From assembly GCA_964606385.1 (NCBI GenBank), contig CAZSFZ010000004.1, forward strand, positions 1 through 64,000: a stretch of DNA of 64,000 nucleotides. The letters are read 5' to 3'. The first letter of the stretch is position 1. Each line of letters begins with the position of its first letter. The stretch is from Aquincolibacterium sp964606385 (lineage in GTDB: Bacteria > Omnitrophota > Omnitrophia > Omnitrophales > Aquincolibacteriaceae). Both the position numbers and the translations under genes were made by a program. Below are positions 16,656-25,421 of this stretch, one piece after another. The notes below the pieces were generated by a model, which did no database searches, was not told where the DNA came from, and was given only the letters and a program-made list of their open reading frames with translations.

Positions 16656-17596
16656 AGCTCCCGCGTTTCTGGATCGGGATATGCGTTATGGGTGCGGTTC
16701 TATGCGCTTGCCAAAAACAGCAAGGAAGCGGTTGTGCGACGGGGGCTTTTCTTGCCGACAAACCTTCGGCCGCGTTGCTTGAAAAATTCAGATCGGATTA
16801 CGGAAAACGCCCAGCGTTGGTCCTGGTCTTTCTGGACTGGGGAAAATTCCCGGACGAAACAGTGATCCGTGATGTGTATGACGGTGGGAGTGTGCTCATG
16901 GTGACCTGGGAGCCTTGGGATGCCGGTCAGAAAAAAGGGATCGATTGCGAAGCCCTGTTACGCGGCGATCAGGATCCTTACATCCGGGAATTTGCTTTAC
17001 GGCTCCAGGCGATCGGGAAGCCCGTGTTTTTGAGGTTTGCCCATGAAATGAACGGGGATTGGTATCCCTGGGCGGGAAACAAGATTGGTCCGGAAACTTA
17101 TGCGGCGATGTTCCGCCATGTACATCAAATATTTGAACAAGCCGGTGTCCGGAATGTCCGCTGGGTGTTCTCAGTGAATGCCGAAAATGTCCCGCCGGAG
17201 AATACCTGGGAAGCCTGCTATCCCGGGGCCTCTTATGTGGATTATGTCGGATTGGACGGATATAATTGGGGGACAACGCAGGCTTGGAGCCGCTGGAAAA
17301 GTTTCCGGGATGTTTTTCAGAATATTTATAACGAAGTCGTGCGCCGCTATAGGAAACCGGTGATCATCTCCGAATTCAGCACGACCTCCTCCGGAGGGGA
17401 CAAGGCGCTTTGGATCAAGGACGCGCTTTTGGAGCTGAAGGCTATGCATGAGGTTAAAGGTTTTATTCTTTTCAATGTTGATAAAGAAACGGACTGGTGG
17501 TTTCCGCCGGTTTCCCTGAGCGGCCAGTATCTCAAGGCAGGACTTCAGGATGATTATTTCCTGGAAAAAAGGAACTGGGCTGAACGCTATGACTAA
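16652..17596 (+). CDS. GH26-like glycoside hydrolase lipoprotein
   Basis: A 314-residue lipoprotein with hydrophobic start and lipobox V-L-C-A-C near residue 19. The (beta/alpha)8 domain has R-F-A-H-E-M-N-G-D-W-Y-P-W (acid/base Glu) near residue 130 and I-I-S-E-F-S (nucleophile Glu) near residue 247, as in GH26 beta-mannanases and related endoglucanases. It overlaps the glycosyltransferase gene by four bases. Hydrolases commonly accompany synthase/exporter operons to trim or release polymer, the likely role here. Confidence 0.85.
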   Translation: MKLPRFWIGICVMGAVLCACQKQQGSGCATGAFLADKPSAALLEKFRSDYGKRPALVLVFLDWGKFPDETVIRDVYDGGSVLMVTWEPWDAGQKKGIDCEALLRGDQDPYIREFALRLQAIGKPVFLRFAHEMNGDWYPWAGNKIGPETYAAMFRHVHQIFEQAGVRNVRWVFSVNAENVPPENTWEACYPGASYVDYVGLDGYNWGTTQAWSRWKSFRDVFQNIYNEVVRRYRKPVIISEFSTTSSGGDKALWIKDALLELKAMHEVKGFILFNVDKETDWWFPPVSLSGQYLKAGLQDDYFLEKRNWAERYD

Positions 17597-17825
17597 AGAT
17601 GAATTGATCGCCCGGCTTAAGCAGTTGAAAAGCGAGGAAGAGCTCGCGATTCCGATCTACACCAAACACCTCGAAAGCACTTTTTTCCTGTCCCGCATCA
17701 AGCCGGAGGCACAGGCGGAGATCAAGGAAATGCTGCTGGTACTGGCGATGGAATCGGAGGTCCATGCCCGGATGTTCGATGGCGCGATCAAAAAGGTTCA
17801 GGAGTCGGAACGCGATGTTTACTAG
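17589..17825 (+). CDS. small ferritin-like half-bundle protein (module 2, subunit A)
   Basis: A 78-residue two-helix protein. Helix 1 has E-E-E-L-A-I-P-I-Y and helix 2 has M-E-S-E-V-H-A-R-M, giving the Glu and ExxH ligands of one half of a di-iron ferritin-like bundle. It is the counterpart of 9987-10226. Its start overlaps the GH26 gene by eight bases and its end overlaps the following ferritin-PilZ gene by 11, so it is translationally coupled in the polysaccharide operon. An upstream in-frame start inside the GH26 gene is less likely. Confidence 0.7.
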   Translation: MTKDELIARLKQLKSEEELAIPIYTKHLESTFFLSRIKPEAQAEIKEMLLVLAMESEVHARMFDGAIKKVQESERDVY

Positions 17826-18291
17826 GGAAGATTACGAAAAATATTTTCTGCAGGTCGCCCATGTTGAGCGAAAGATGGTCTTTGGGGTCTATGACCTCGC
17901 GCGGGAGATCGATGAGCCTTCCTTGATCAAGTTGCTGCAGAAGATCGGGGAGGATGAGATCAGGCATTACGGGCAGGTGCTCAAGATGCTTAAGCTGAGC
18001 CTGAACTTCGACCATCCCGAGACGAGGCGTGAATCCCGCGATTATTATGGAACGGTCTCACTGGGAAGCGGTCAGGATCCTACCGGGAAGGGGATCAAGG
18101 CCTACTGTGTGAACCTTTCCAAGACCGGTATTTGCCTTGAATCCACGCAGGAGCTTCCGGTAGCGCAGGTTCTGGACCTTGAGATCCGTCTCTTCAATAA
18201 AACGCCGGTCCTGAAGCGTCAGGGGCGGATCGTTTGGAGCAAAAAGATCGAGCAGGATTTTTACATCGGTGGTATGGAATTCGTGTCATGA
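17815..18291 (+). CDS. ferritin-like / PilZ domain fusion (module 2, subunit B)
   Basis: A 158-residue protein. Residues 1-65 form a second ferritin-like helix pair (V-E-R-K-M-V-F-G-V-Y, then E-D-E-I-R-H). Residues ~72-158 are a PilZ-type beta barrel, with R-R-E-S-R-D-Y at its start, N-L-S-K-T-G-I-C-L in the middle and G-G-M-E-F at the end, the usual c-di-GMP-binding signature in slightly altered form. Its place in the operon makes it the probable c-di-GMP-responsive regulator of the synthase. The ferritin-like half may add an iron, oxygen or redox input. Confidence 0.78.
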   Translation: MFTREDYEKYFLQVAHVERKMVFGVYDLAREIDEPSLIKLLQKIGEDEIRHYGQVLKMLKLSLNFDHPETRRESRDYYGTVSLGSGQDPTGKGIKAYCVNLSKTGICLESTQELPVAQVLDLEIRLFNKTPVLKRQGRIVWSKKIEQDFYIGGMEFVS

Positions 18292-18740
18292 AGCAAACCC
18301 GCCACGTCTCCTACATGAAAGAAGCGATCCGGGAAGCCAGGAAAGGCCTGCGCGAGGGCGGGATCCCGATCGGTTCCGTGCTGGTGAAGAATGGCAGGAT
18401 CATCGGCCGCGGGCATAACCGCAGGGTTCAAAAGGGTTCGGCGATCCTGCACGCGGAAATGGATTGCCTGGAAAACGCGGGACGGCTCAAAGCTGGGGAT
18501 TATGAGAAATGTGTCATTTATTCCACGCTCTCGCCGTGCGATATGTGTACGGGCGCCATCCTCCTTTATAAGATCCCCACGGTCGTGATCGGAGAGAATA
18601 AGACCTTCAAAGGCCCCGAGGCGTATTCCAGGAAGCGCGGTGTCAAGCTGATCAATCTGGATCTTTCCGAGTGCAAGCGGATGATGCGCGATTTTATCGC
18701 CGCGAAGCCCCGGCTCTGGAATGAAGATATCGGGATCTGA
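18288..18740 (+). CDS. cytosine deaminase, fungal FCY1-like type
   Basis: Zinc-dependent deaminase of the CDA superfamily, 150 residues. The zinc/catalytic motifs are L-H-A-E-M-D and L-S-P-C-D-M-C-T-G-A. Beyond these, V-V-I-G-E-N, C-K-R-M-M-R-D-F-I and the closing W-N-E-D-I-G resemble yeast cytosine deaminase more than TadA or dCMP deaminase. Likely reaction is cytosine to uracil (pyrimidine salvage). It overlaps the PilZ gene by four bases (ATGA), so it belongs to the operon although its link to polysaccharide is unclear. Confidence 0.8.
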   Translation: MKQTRHVSYMKEAIREARKGLREGGIPIGSVLVKNGRIIGRGHNRRVQKGSAILHAEMDCLENAGRLKAGDYEKCVIYSTLSPCDMCTGAILLYKIPTVVIGENKTFKGPEAYSRKRGVKLINLDLSECKRMMRDFIAAKPRLWNEDIGI

Positions 18741-18746
18741 GCTGCC

Positions 18747-19109
18747 ATGTTCATCCGCCAGCTGAAAGATTGTCCCGAATTCGTCGCGGGGGATGCCTGC
18801 CACCTTCGGGAACTTCTCAACGCAAGAACGGACAAACGGGCCTATCGCTATAGCCTGGCGCACGCGGTCGTCAAACCGGGGACAAGAACAAAACCCCATG
18901 CCCTTAAAACCTCCGAGGTCTATTACATTCTGGAGGGAAGCGGCCGGATGTATATCGGGGATGAGTCCGCGGAAGTGATGTCCGGATGCGTGATCGATAT
19001 TCCTCCGGATGCCGTCCAATCTATCGAAAATACCGGGAAAAAGGATCTTGTGTTTTTGTGTATCGTGGATCCCGCGTGGCAAGCCGAAGATGAAAAGATC
19101 TTAAAATAA
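18747..19109 (+). CDS. single-domain cupin protein
   Basis: A 120-residue cupin. Motif 1 is T-K-P-H-x(6)-E-V-Y-Y-I-L-E-G-S-G-R-M and motif 2 lies around I-D-I-P-P-D-A-V-Q-S-I-E-N. One of the usual metal His residues is replaced in each motif, so metal binding is uncertain. It starts six bases after the deaminase gene and is probably the last gene of the operon. Function unknown; small cupins often bind sugars or act as isomerases or dioxygenases. Confidence 0.8.
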   Translation: MFIRQLKDCPEFVAGDACHLRELLNARTDKRAYRYSLAHAVVKPGTRTKPHALKTSEVYYILEGSGRMYIGDESAEVMSGCVIDIPPDAVQSIENTGKKDLVFLCIVDPAWQAEDEKILK

Positions 19110-19141
19110 TCCTCCGGAAATTCTTAAGCCCAAAAAAAGTT

Positions 19142-19170
19142 TTTAAAGAGGGTGCCATTTCAGATATACT
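19142..19170 (+). promoter_or_regulatory. predicted promoter of nfnAB
   Basis: TTTAAA (19142-19147), 17-base spacer, TATACT (19165-19170), about 40 bases before the nfnA ATG. Confidence 0.45.
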
Positions 19171-19211
19171 CTCTCCTCAATTGGTGTTGATCCTCAAATG
19201 AAGGACGTCCT

Positions 19212-20039
19212 ATGTACCCCATTCTTGAAAAGAACCACCTGAACAATAATGTCGAAGAGATGGTGATCCGGGCGCCGTATGTGGCGCGTCACTGCGAACC
19301 GGGTCAGTTCATCATCCTCCGCGTTGACGCGGATGGAGAGCGGGTTCCTCTGACGATTGCCGAGTACGACCGTCAGAAGGGCACGGTTTCGATCATTTAC
19401 CAGGTGGCCGGTTTTACGACCAAGAAGCTCAGTGAGAAAAAAGTGGGCGACGGGATCGTGGATTTCGTGGGGCCGCTCGGCCAGCCGACGGAACTCCATC
19501 CGCTGACACGCGTGATCGGGATCGGGGGCGGGGTCGGCGCGGCGCCTCTTTATCCCCAGCTTAAGAAATTAAGCGAAATGGGCACTTCCGTGGATGTGAT
19601 CATCGGGGCTCGGAACAAAGACCTTATCATCCTCGAGGAGAAATTTTCGAAATTCTGCAAGAACGTTTATGTGACGACCGATGACGGCAGTTACGGAAGC
19701 AAGGGCCTCGTGACCGAGAAACTAAAACAGCTGGTCGACGCCGGTGAAAAATATGATGAAGTGATCGCAATCGGCCCGGTGATCATGATGAAGTTCGTGA
19801 GCGCGCTCACCAAGCCCTGGGGCCTCAAGACCAACGTTTCTTTGAACCCCATCATGGTGGACGGGACCGGGATGTGCGGCGGTTGCCGCGTCACGGTCGG
19901 CGGGCAGACGAAATTCGCTTGTGTGGACGGTCCGGATTTTGACGGCCATCAGGTGGATTATGATGAACTCATGCGCCGGCAAGGCATGTACAAGACCGAG
20001 GAAGCCCATTCCTGCAAGATCGGCTTGAAGGCGGCATAA
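19212..20039 (+). CDS. nfnA: NfnA-type ferredoxin-NADP oxidoreductase subunit alpha
   Basis: A 275-residue ferredoxin reductase-like protein. The FAD domain (R-V-P-L-T-I-A-E near residue 42), the NAD(P) domain (G-I-G-G-G-V-G-A-A-P) and a C-terminal [2Fe-2S] site (D-G-T-G-M-C-G-G-C-R-V-T-V-G-G ... C) are in the order of NfnA/SudB. NfnAB bifurcates electrons between NADH, NADPH and ferredoxin in the cytosol. nfnB follows one base after the stop. Context with two hydrogenases favours Nfn over dihydroorotate dehydrogenase PyrK, which lacks this partner. Confidence 0.87.
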   Translation: MYPILEKNHLNNNVEEMVIRAPYVARHCEPGQFIILRVDADGERVPLTIAEYDRQKGTVSIIYQVAGFTTKKLSEKKVGDGIVDFVGPLGQPTELHPLTRVIGIGGGVGAAPLYPQLKKLSEMGTSVDVIIGARNKDLIILEEKFSKFCKNVYVTTDDGSYGSKGLVTEKLKQLVDAGEKYDEVIAIGPVIMMKFVSALTKPWGLKTNVSLNPIMVDGTGMCGGCRVTVGGQTKFACVDGPDFDGHQVDYDELMRRQGMYKTEEAHSCKIGLKAA

Positions 20040-20040
20040 A

Positions 20041-21450
20041 ATGGCGCCCAACATGAGCCCCAAGAAAGTCCCGATCCCCGAGCAGCCTCCCCAGGAGCGT
20101 GTCAAGAATTTCAAGGAAGTCGCGCTCGGTTATACCCCCGAACAGGCCAAGGAAGAAGCCTTGCGCTGCCTTCAGTGCAAGCCGCGCCCGTGCGTGGCAG
20201 GCTGTCCCGTGAACGTGAAGATCCCCGAATTCATCAAAAAGGTCGCGGAAGGGGATTTCGCGGAGGCCTTCCGGGTCCTGGTGAGCGAGAATTGTCTTCC
20301 CGCGGTCTGCGGCCGTGTTTGCCCGCAGGAAACCCAGTGTGAAGTGCTGTGTGTGCGCGGCAAAAAAGGGGAACCGGTCGCGATCGGTCGTCTGGAACGT
20401 TTCGTCGCGGATTGGGCCATGGAAAATATGCCGCAGGAAACCCCTCAGATCAAAAAGAACGGCATCAAAGTCGCGATCGCGGGCGGCGGGCCGGCGGGTC
20501 TTACCTGCGCCGGGGAGCTCGCCCAGATGGGCTACGATGTGACGATCTTTGAGGCACTGCACGCGCTGGGCGGCGTTCTGATGTACGGGATCCCCGAATT
20601 CCGTCTTCCCAAAAAGCTCGTCGAAAAAGAGATCGCGAAGGCGCTCAGCCTTGGCGTGAAGATCGAAAAGAACGTGATCATCGGAAAATCCATCAAGGTG
20701 GACGAGCTCTTCCAGGAAGGGTTCCAGGCCATTTTTATCGGCTGCGGGGCCGGATTGCCTTCTTTTATGAAGGTCCCGGGTGAGAACCTGAACGGGGTTT
20801 ATTCGGCCAACGAGTTCCTGACGCGCGCGAATCTCATGAAGGCTTATGATTTCCCGAACGTTCCGACGCCGGTCAAGATCGGAAAGCGCGTGGCCGTGGT
20901 CGGAGGCGGGAACGTGGCGATGGACGCCGCGCGTACCGCGAAACGTCTTGGCGCCGAAGAGGTCATTATCGTCTACCGGCGCGGCGAAAAGGAGCTGCCC
21001 GCGCGTCTCGAGGAGATCCATCACGCGAAAGAGGAGGGGATCCTCTTCAAGTTCCTGACGGCCCCCGTGAAGGTCGTGGGCGAGAACGGCTGGGTGACCG
21101 GGATGGAATGCGTGGAGATGGAGCTTGGCGAACCGGATGCCTCGGGCCGCCGCCGGCCGGTCGTTAAAGAAGGCAGCAATTTCAATTTTCCCGTTGAGAC
21201 CGTGATCGTCGCGATCGGCGGAACCCCGAATCCTTTGATCCGCCAGACCACGCCGGGACTTGAAGTCCAGAAGTGGGGCGGCATCATTGTCGATGAAGCC
21301 ACGATGAAGACCTCCAAAGATGGTGTCTACGCCGGTGGCGATATCGTGACAGGTGCCGCGACCGTGATCCTCGCCATGGGAGCCGGCAAAAAAGCCGCCC
21401 GGGCGATCCACGAAGCGTTGCAGAAAAAACTCCAGACGAACGCGGCTTAA
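20041..21450 (+). CDS. nfnB: NfnB-type NADPH-binding flavoprotein subunit beta
   Basis: A 469-residue GltD-like protein. An N-terminal Cys-rich region (C-L-Q-C, C-V-A-G-C-P, C-G-R-V-C-P) binds two [4Fe-4S] clusters. It is followed by the FAD Rossmann motif A-G-G-G-P-A-G-L near residue 149 and the NADPH Rossmann motif V-V-G-G-G-N-V-A-M-D-A-A-R near 285. Directly after nfnA it completes the NADH-dependent reduced ferredoxin:NADP oxidoreductase. Glutamate synthase small subunit is the alternative, but no large subunit is present. Confidence 0.87.
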   Translation: MAPNMSPKKVPIPEQPPQERVKNFKEVALGYTPEQAKEEALRCLQCKPRPCVAGCPVNVKIPEFIKKVAEGDFAEAFRVLVSENCLPAVCGRVCPQETQCEVLCVRGKKGEPVAIGRLERFVADWAMENMPQETPQIKKNGIKVAIAGGGPAGLTCAGELAQMGYDVTIFEALHALGGVLMYGIPEFRLPKKLVEKEIAKALSLGVKIEKNVIIGKSIKVDELFQEGFQAIFIGCGAGLPSFMKVPGENLNGVYSANEFLTRANLMKAYDFPNVPTPVKIGKRVAVVGGGNVAMDAARTAKRLGAEEVIIVYRRGEKELPARLEEIHHAKEEGILFKFLTAPVKVVGENGWVTGMECVEMELGEPDASGRRRPVVKEGSNFNFPVETVIVAIGGTPNPLIRQTTPGLEVQKWGGIIVDEATMKTSKDGVYAGGDIVTGAATVILAMGAGKKAARAIHEALQKKLQTNAA

Positions 21451-21489
21451 AGCGTTGGATCACTATCTTCTCCTCGCCGAGGAGACCCA

Positions 21490-21517
21490 TTGACATTTAA
21501 GGGAATTCCATTAGGAT
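21490..21517 (+). promoter_or_regulatory. promoter of hydrogenase operon 1
   Basis: TTGACA (21490-21495), 16-base spacer, TAGGAT (21512-21517). The expected start site falls at or just before the Rex-like operator at 21528. Confidence 0.55.
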
Positions 21518-21527
21518 ATCCTCTCAA

Positions 21528-21545
21528 TTGTTCTGAATTTCACAA
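21528..21545. promoter_or_regulatory. predicted Rex operator of hydrogenase operon 1
   Basis: TTGTTCTGAATTTCACAA, flanked by AA and TT so that AATTGT/ACAATT form a palindrome, resembles the Rex consensus TTGTGAAnnnnTTCACAA. It lies just downstream of the -10 element. A near copy sits before rex (27240-27257), where the outer bases change symmetrically (TTGT/ACAA to TCGT/ACGA). Confidence 0.65.
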
Positions 21546-21559
21546 TTCTTTGAGGCGGG

Positions 21560-22123
21560 ATGAACACTCCGGAGCATAAAACCCAAAGCCAGGAAAGCCC
21601 GCAAAGTGTTGCCTCGGGCTGCCAGCCCTCCGAAGAAGAAATGCTCCGCAGCCTCGACGCCGTGATCGACGGCTTCGAAAAGACCGACGGCGCTCTGATC
21701 CCGATCCTCCAGACGGCCCAAAACCTTTTCGGCTATCTTCCCAAGAACGTCCTCCAGCACATCAGCCTCCGTTTGAACATTCCTTACAGTGAAGTAACGG
21801 GGGTGGTCAGTTTTTATTCCTTTTTTTCCACCGTGCCGCGCGGGAAGCACGTGATCCGCGTCTGTCTCGGGACCGCTTGCTACGTGCGCGGAGGAAAAGA
21901 GGTCCTGGAGGCCTTCAAAAAAAACCTGAAGATCAATGTCGGGGAGACCACGCCGGACCGTATGTTCTCGCTCGAGGTCGGGCGCTGTTTCGGCGCTTGC
22001 GGGCTCGCGCCTGTCGCCATGATCAATGATGACGTGCATCAGCGGGTCAAGTCGGCCAAGATCCGGGATATCATCAGTCAATACCAGCATGAAGGCGAAG
22101 ACGTGAAAGAGGCCAAGTCATGA
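21560..22123 (+). CDS. hydC: [FeFe]-hydrogenase 1 subunit HydC (NuoE-like)
   Basis: A thioredoxin-fold [2Fe-2S] protein of 187 residues. The helical N-terminal part includes L-F-G-Y-L-P, and the cluster ligands are C-L-G-T-A-C and C-F-G-A-C-G. In trimeric HydABC enzymes this subunit accompanies the flavin subunit. GAGGCGGG precedes the ATG. Its stop overlaps the hydB1 start (ATGA). Confidence 0.9.
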   Translation: MNTPEHKTQSQESPQSVASGCQPSEEEMLRSLDAVIDGFEKTDGALIPILQTAQNLFGYLPKNVLQHISLRLNIPYSEVTGVVSFYSFFSTVPRGKHVIRVCLGTACYVRGGKEVLEAFKKNLKINVGETTPDRMFSLEVGRCFGACGLAPVAMINDDVHQRVKSAKIRDIISQYQHEGEDVKEAKS

Positions 22124-25100
22124 CACGGACTCCCAAGAAGATCACGTCCGCGAAAGAGCTGGATGGATTCAAGAAATCGGTGCTGGATGAAAAAAAGAAA
22201 AACAGCTCCAAGAAAAAGATCCTTTTATGCGCCGGCGCAGGCTGTATCGCTTCCGGATCCCTTCGCTTAAAGAAAGCCCTCGAAGACAAGATCGCCGAAG
22301 AAAAGCTGGATGCCGAGGTGATCGAGACCGGATGTCTCGGGCCCTGCGCCCAGGGGCCCGTGATCGTGGTAGAGCCCGACCAGACCTTTTATGAGAACCT
22401 GAAACCCGAGGACGCTTCCGATATCGTCAATGAACACCTTCGCAAGGGGAAGCCCGTCGAACGGTTGATGCCTCGTGATGTGAAAAATAATAAGCCTGTT
22501 CCCAAACAGGAGCAGATGGATTTTTTTCAGAAACAAACCAAGATCGTTCTCCGCAACTGCGGTCAGATCGATCCTTTAAAGATCGGGGACTATATCGCGC
22601 GGGACGGTTATCAGGCCCTTGCCAAGGTCCTGACCACGATGAAACCGGAAGAAGTGATCGAGCAGGTGAAAAAATCCGGGCTTCGCGGCCGCGGCGGCGC
22701 CGGGTTCCCGACGGGTATGAAATGGGAATTCACGCGCAAGGCCCAGGGCGATGTGAAATATGTGATCTGTAACGCCGACGAAGGGGATCCCGGTGCTTTT
22801 ATGGACCGCAGTGTTCTCGAAGGCGACCCGCATAGCGTGATCGAAGGGATGGCGGTCGCGGCTTACGCCGTCGGCTCTTCCCGGGGTTTTGTGTATGTGC
22901 GCGCGGAATATCCTCTCGCGGTTTCAAGACTCACCAAGGCCATCGAACACGCCAAAGAATCCGGTCTCTTGGGTAAGAATATTTTGGGGACCGGCTTTGA
23001 TTTTGAACTCGAGATCCGTATGGGGTCGGGCGCGTTCGTATGCGGTGAAGAAACCGCTCTTATGAATTCCATTGAAGGAAAACGCGGNNNNNNNNNNNNN
23101 NNNNNNNNNNNNNNNNNNNNNNNNNNNNNNNNNNNNNNNNNNNNNNNNNNNNNNNNNNNNNNNNNNNNNNNNNNNNNNNNNNNNNNNCGTTCGTATGCGG
23201 TGAAGAAACCGCTCTTATGAATTCCATTGAAGGAAAACGCGGCGAACCGAGGCCCCGTCCTCCTTTCCCGGCGCAGAGCGGGCTTTGGGGGAAACCCAGC
23301 CTTCTCAATAACGTCGAAACTTACGCCAATATCCCCGTCATTCTCGTAAAAGGCGCCGATTGGTACACGACTTACGGCACGGCCCCGAGCAAAGGCACGA
23401 AAGTCTTTGCGTTGGCGGGTGCGATCCGGAACACGGGCCTTGTGGAAGTTCCGATCGGCACGCCGCTTGGCGAGCTTATCTACGATATCGGCGGCGGGAT
23501 CAAGGGCGGCAAGAAATACAAGGCCGCGCAGATCGGCGGTCCTTCAGGCGGTTGTATCCCCAAGGAAAACCTGAATGTTCCGCTGGACTATAAAACACTG
23601 GAAGAGTTGGGCGCGATCATGGGATCCGGCGGTCTGATCGTCATGGATGAAGACTCCTGTATGGTGGACGTCGCGAGATTCTTTCTGGATTTCGTTCAGG
23701 ACGAATCGTGCGGCAAGTGCGTGCCTTGCCGGGTGGGGACCAAGCGCATGCTCGAGATCCTGGAATGTATTTGCGCGGGCCAGGGCGAAGAAGGGGACGT
23801 TGAAAAGCTGATCAAGCTTGGATTGCAGATCAAGGAAACCTCCCTTTGCGGTCTCGGGCAGACGGCACCGAATCCCGTTCTTTCCACGATCCGTCATTTC
23901 CGTAAAGAATACGATCAGCACATCCGGGAGCGGCATTGTGAAGCCGGGGTTTGCCCTCAATTGGTACGCGCCTCCTGCCAGACAGCCTGCCCGGCGGGGG
24001 TCGATGTGCCGGGTTTTGTGTCGCTTGTGGGGGAGAAACGCTACGCCGAGGCCCTCAAGCTTCACCGTGAACGGAATCCTTTCGCGGCGGTGTGCGCCCG
24101 CGTGTGTTTTCATACCTGCGAAGATAAGTGCCGGCGTGCCACTCTCGATGATTCAGTATCGATCCGCGGCGTCAAACGTTTCATGGTCGACCAGGAAGTC
24201 ATTATCCAGGTGCCGGAAGTCCGCCACAACGAACAAAATGCCGTGCGCAAGATCGCTATCGTCGGAGCGGGTCCTGCGGGGCTTTCATGCGCTTACTTTT
24301 TAGCGAGGTTGGGTTACCGTCCTACCGTATTCGAATCGGAACCGCGCCCGGGCGGGATGCTTGTCCAGACGATTCCCGCGTATCGTCTGCCCCGCGAAAC
24401 ACTGGCGCGCGAAATACGCATGATCGAACAGCTCGGCGTGACGATCGAAACGAATAAAAAACTCGGACAGGATTTCACGCTCCAGGAACTTCGCGACAAG
24501 AAATATGACGCGATCTTTATCGGGATCGGCGCGCCGGAGTCCTTCGGGCTCGGGATCGCGGGCGAGGATGCTTCGGGAGTCGTGATGGCCCTTCCGTTCC
24601 TCAGGGAATACAACATCCGCGGCTCCGTGCCGGTCGGAAAAAAAGTCGTGGTGGTCGGCGGCGGCAACGCGGCCATTGACGCGGCGAGGACCGCGCTCCG
24701 TTTAGGGGCCGAGATCGTGACGGTTCTTTATCGAAGGAGTCAGGAAGAAATGCCGGCGTACGCGGAAGAAGTGCGCGAAGCGATCTACGAAGGGATCAAG
24801 CTGATGCCGCTCACGCATCCGGTGGAGATCCTGAAATCGCCGGACGGCAAAGTTTCGGGCGTCAAATGCATGACGATGAAGCTCGGGGATTATGACCGCA
24901 GCGGACGCCGTTCTCCTACGGCTGACGGCGCGAACCAGTTCACGCTCGAAGCGGACCAGGTCATCGGGGCGATCGGGCAAACGCTCCAGCCCGGCCGTCT
25001 TTTCGAATTGAAGGACGCGGAGCTCAGAATGACGCCGAATAAATTCATTTATGCTGATCCTGTGACCGGACAGACTTCCATTGCCGGTATTTTTGCCGGA

Positions 25101-25421
25101 GGCGATGCCGCATCGGGTCCCTGGTCGGTCGTTGCCGCGATCGGGGCGGGAGAACGGGCCGCCGTGGGGATCGATCAATTTCTGACAGGAGAAGATCACG
25201 CTTTCTGGCGTGAAGAAAAGGTCGTGGATACGGACTTTGATCCGGATGTGGATCCTGTGCCTTACCCGCGTGAATCCGTGCGTTCGATCCCTGTCGAAAA
25301 ACGGAAACATAATTTTGACGAAGTGGAACTTTCGTGGAATGAGAATGTGGCCCAGCGCCAGGCCAAGCGCTGCCTGCGCTGCGATTATGGCAAGACGGTG
25401 ACCCGGAGAGGGAACAAATAA
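22120..25421 (+). CDS. hydB: [FeFe]-hydrogenase 1 subunit HydB fused to an NfnB/GltD-like domain
   Basis: Removing the artefactual gap plus one 55-base repeat joins the two halves in frame into ~1,048 residues. Domains in order: thioredoxin-like [2Fe-2S] domain (~30-115); NuoF core binding NADH and FMN (G-L-R-G-R-G-G-A-G-F-P-T-G, then G-S-G-A-F-V-C-G-E-E-T-A-L); [4Fe-4S] site C-G-K-C-V-P-C-R with S-L-C-G-L-G-Q; then a GltD/NfnB-like flavoprotein with Cys-rich lead-in, A-G-P-A-G-L-S and V-V-G-G-G-N-A-A-I-D-A-A-R. The usual C-terminal two-[4Fe-4S] ferredoxin domain, present in the second HydB here, is replaced. The second flavin and nucleotide site suggests NADPH may take part. TGA overlaps the hydA1 ATG by one base. 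Confidence 0.88.
23033..23242. other. assembly gap: 100 N between identical 55-base flanks
   Basis: Bases 23088-23187 are N. The 55 bases before the gap (23033-23087) are identical to the 55 after it (23188-23242). Collapsing one copy and the N run keeps the hydB frame open, so no sequence is missing. Confidence 0.95.

Noticed and set aside
19969..21411. 480-codon minus-strand frame opposite nfnB
   Set aside because: Shadow; the sense frame has all NfnB motifs.
23188..23242. Apparent tandem duplication of hydB sequence around the N run (and the same at 28413 and 30645)
   Set aside because: Exactly 55 bases and 100 N at all three places means a k-mer overlap artefact, not biological repeats.
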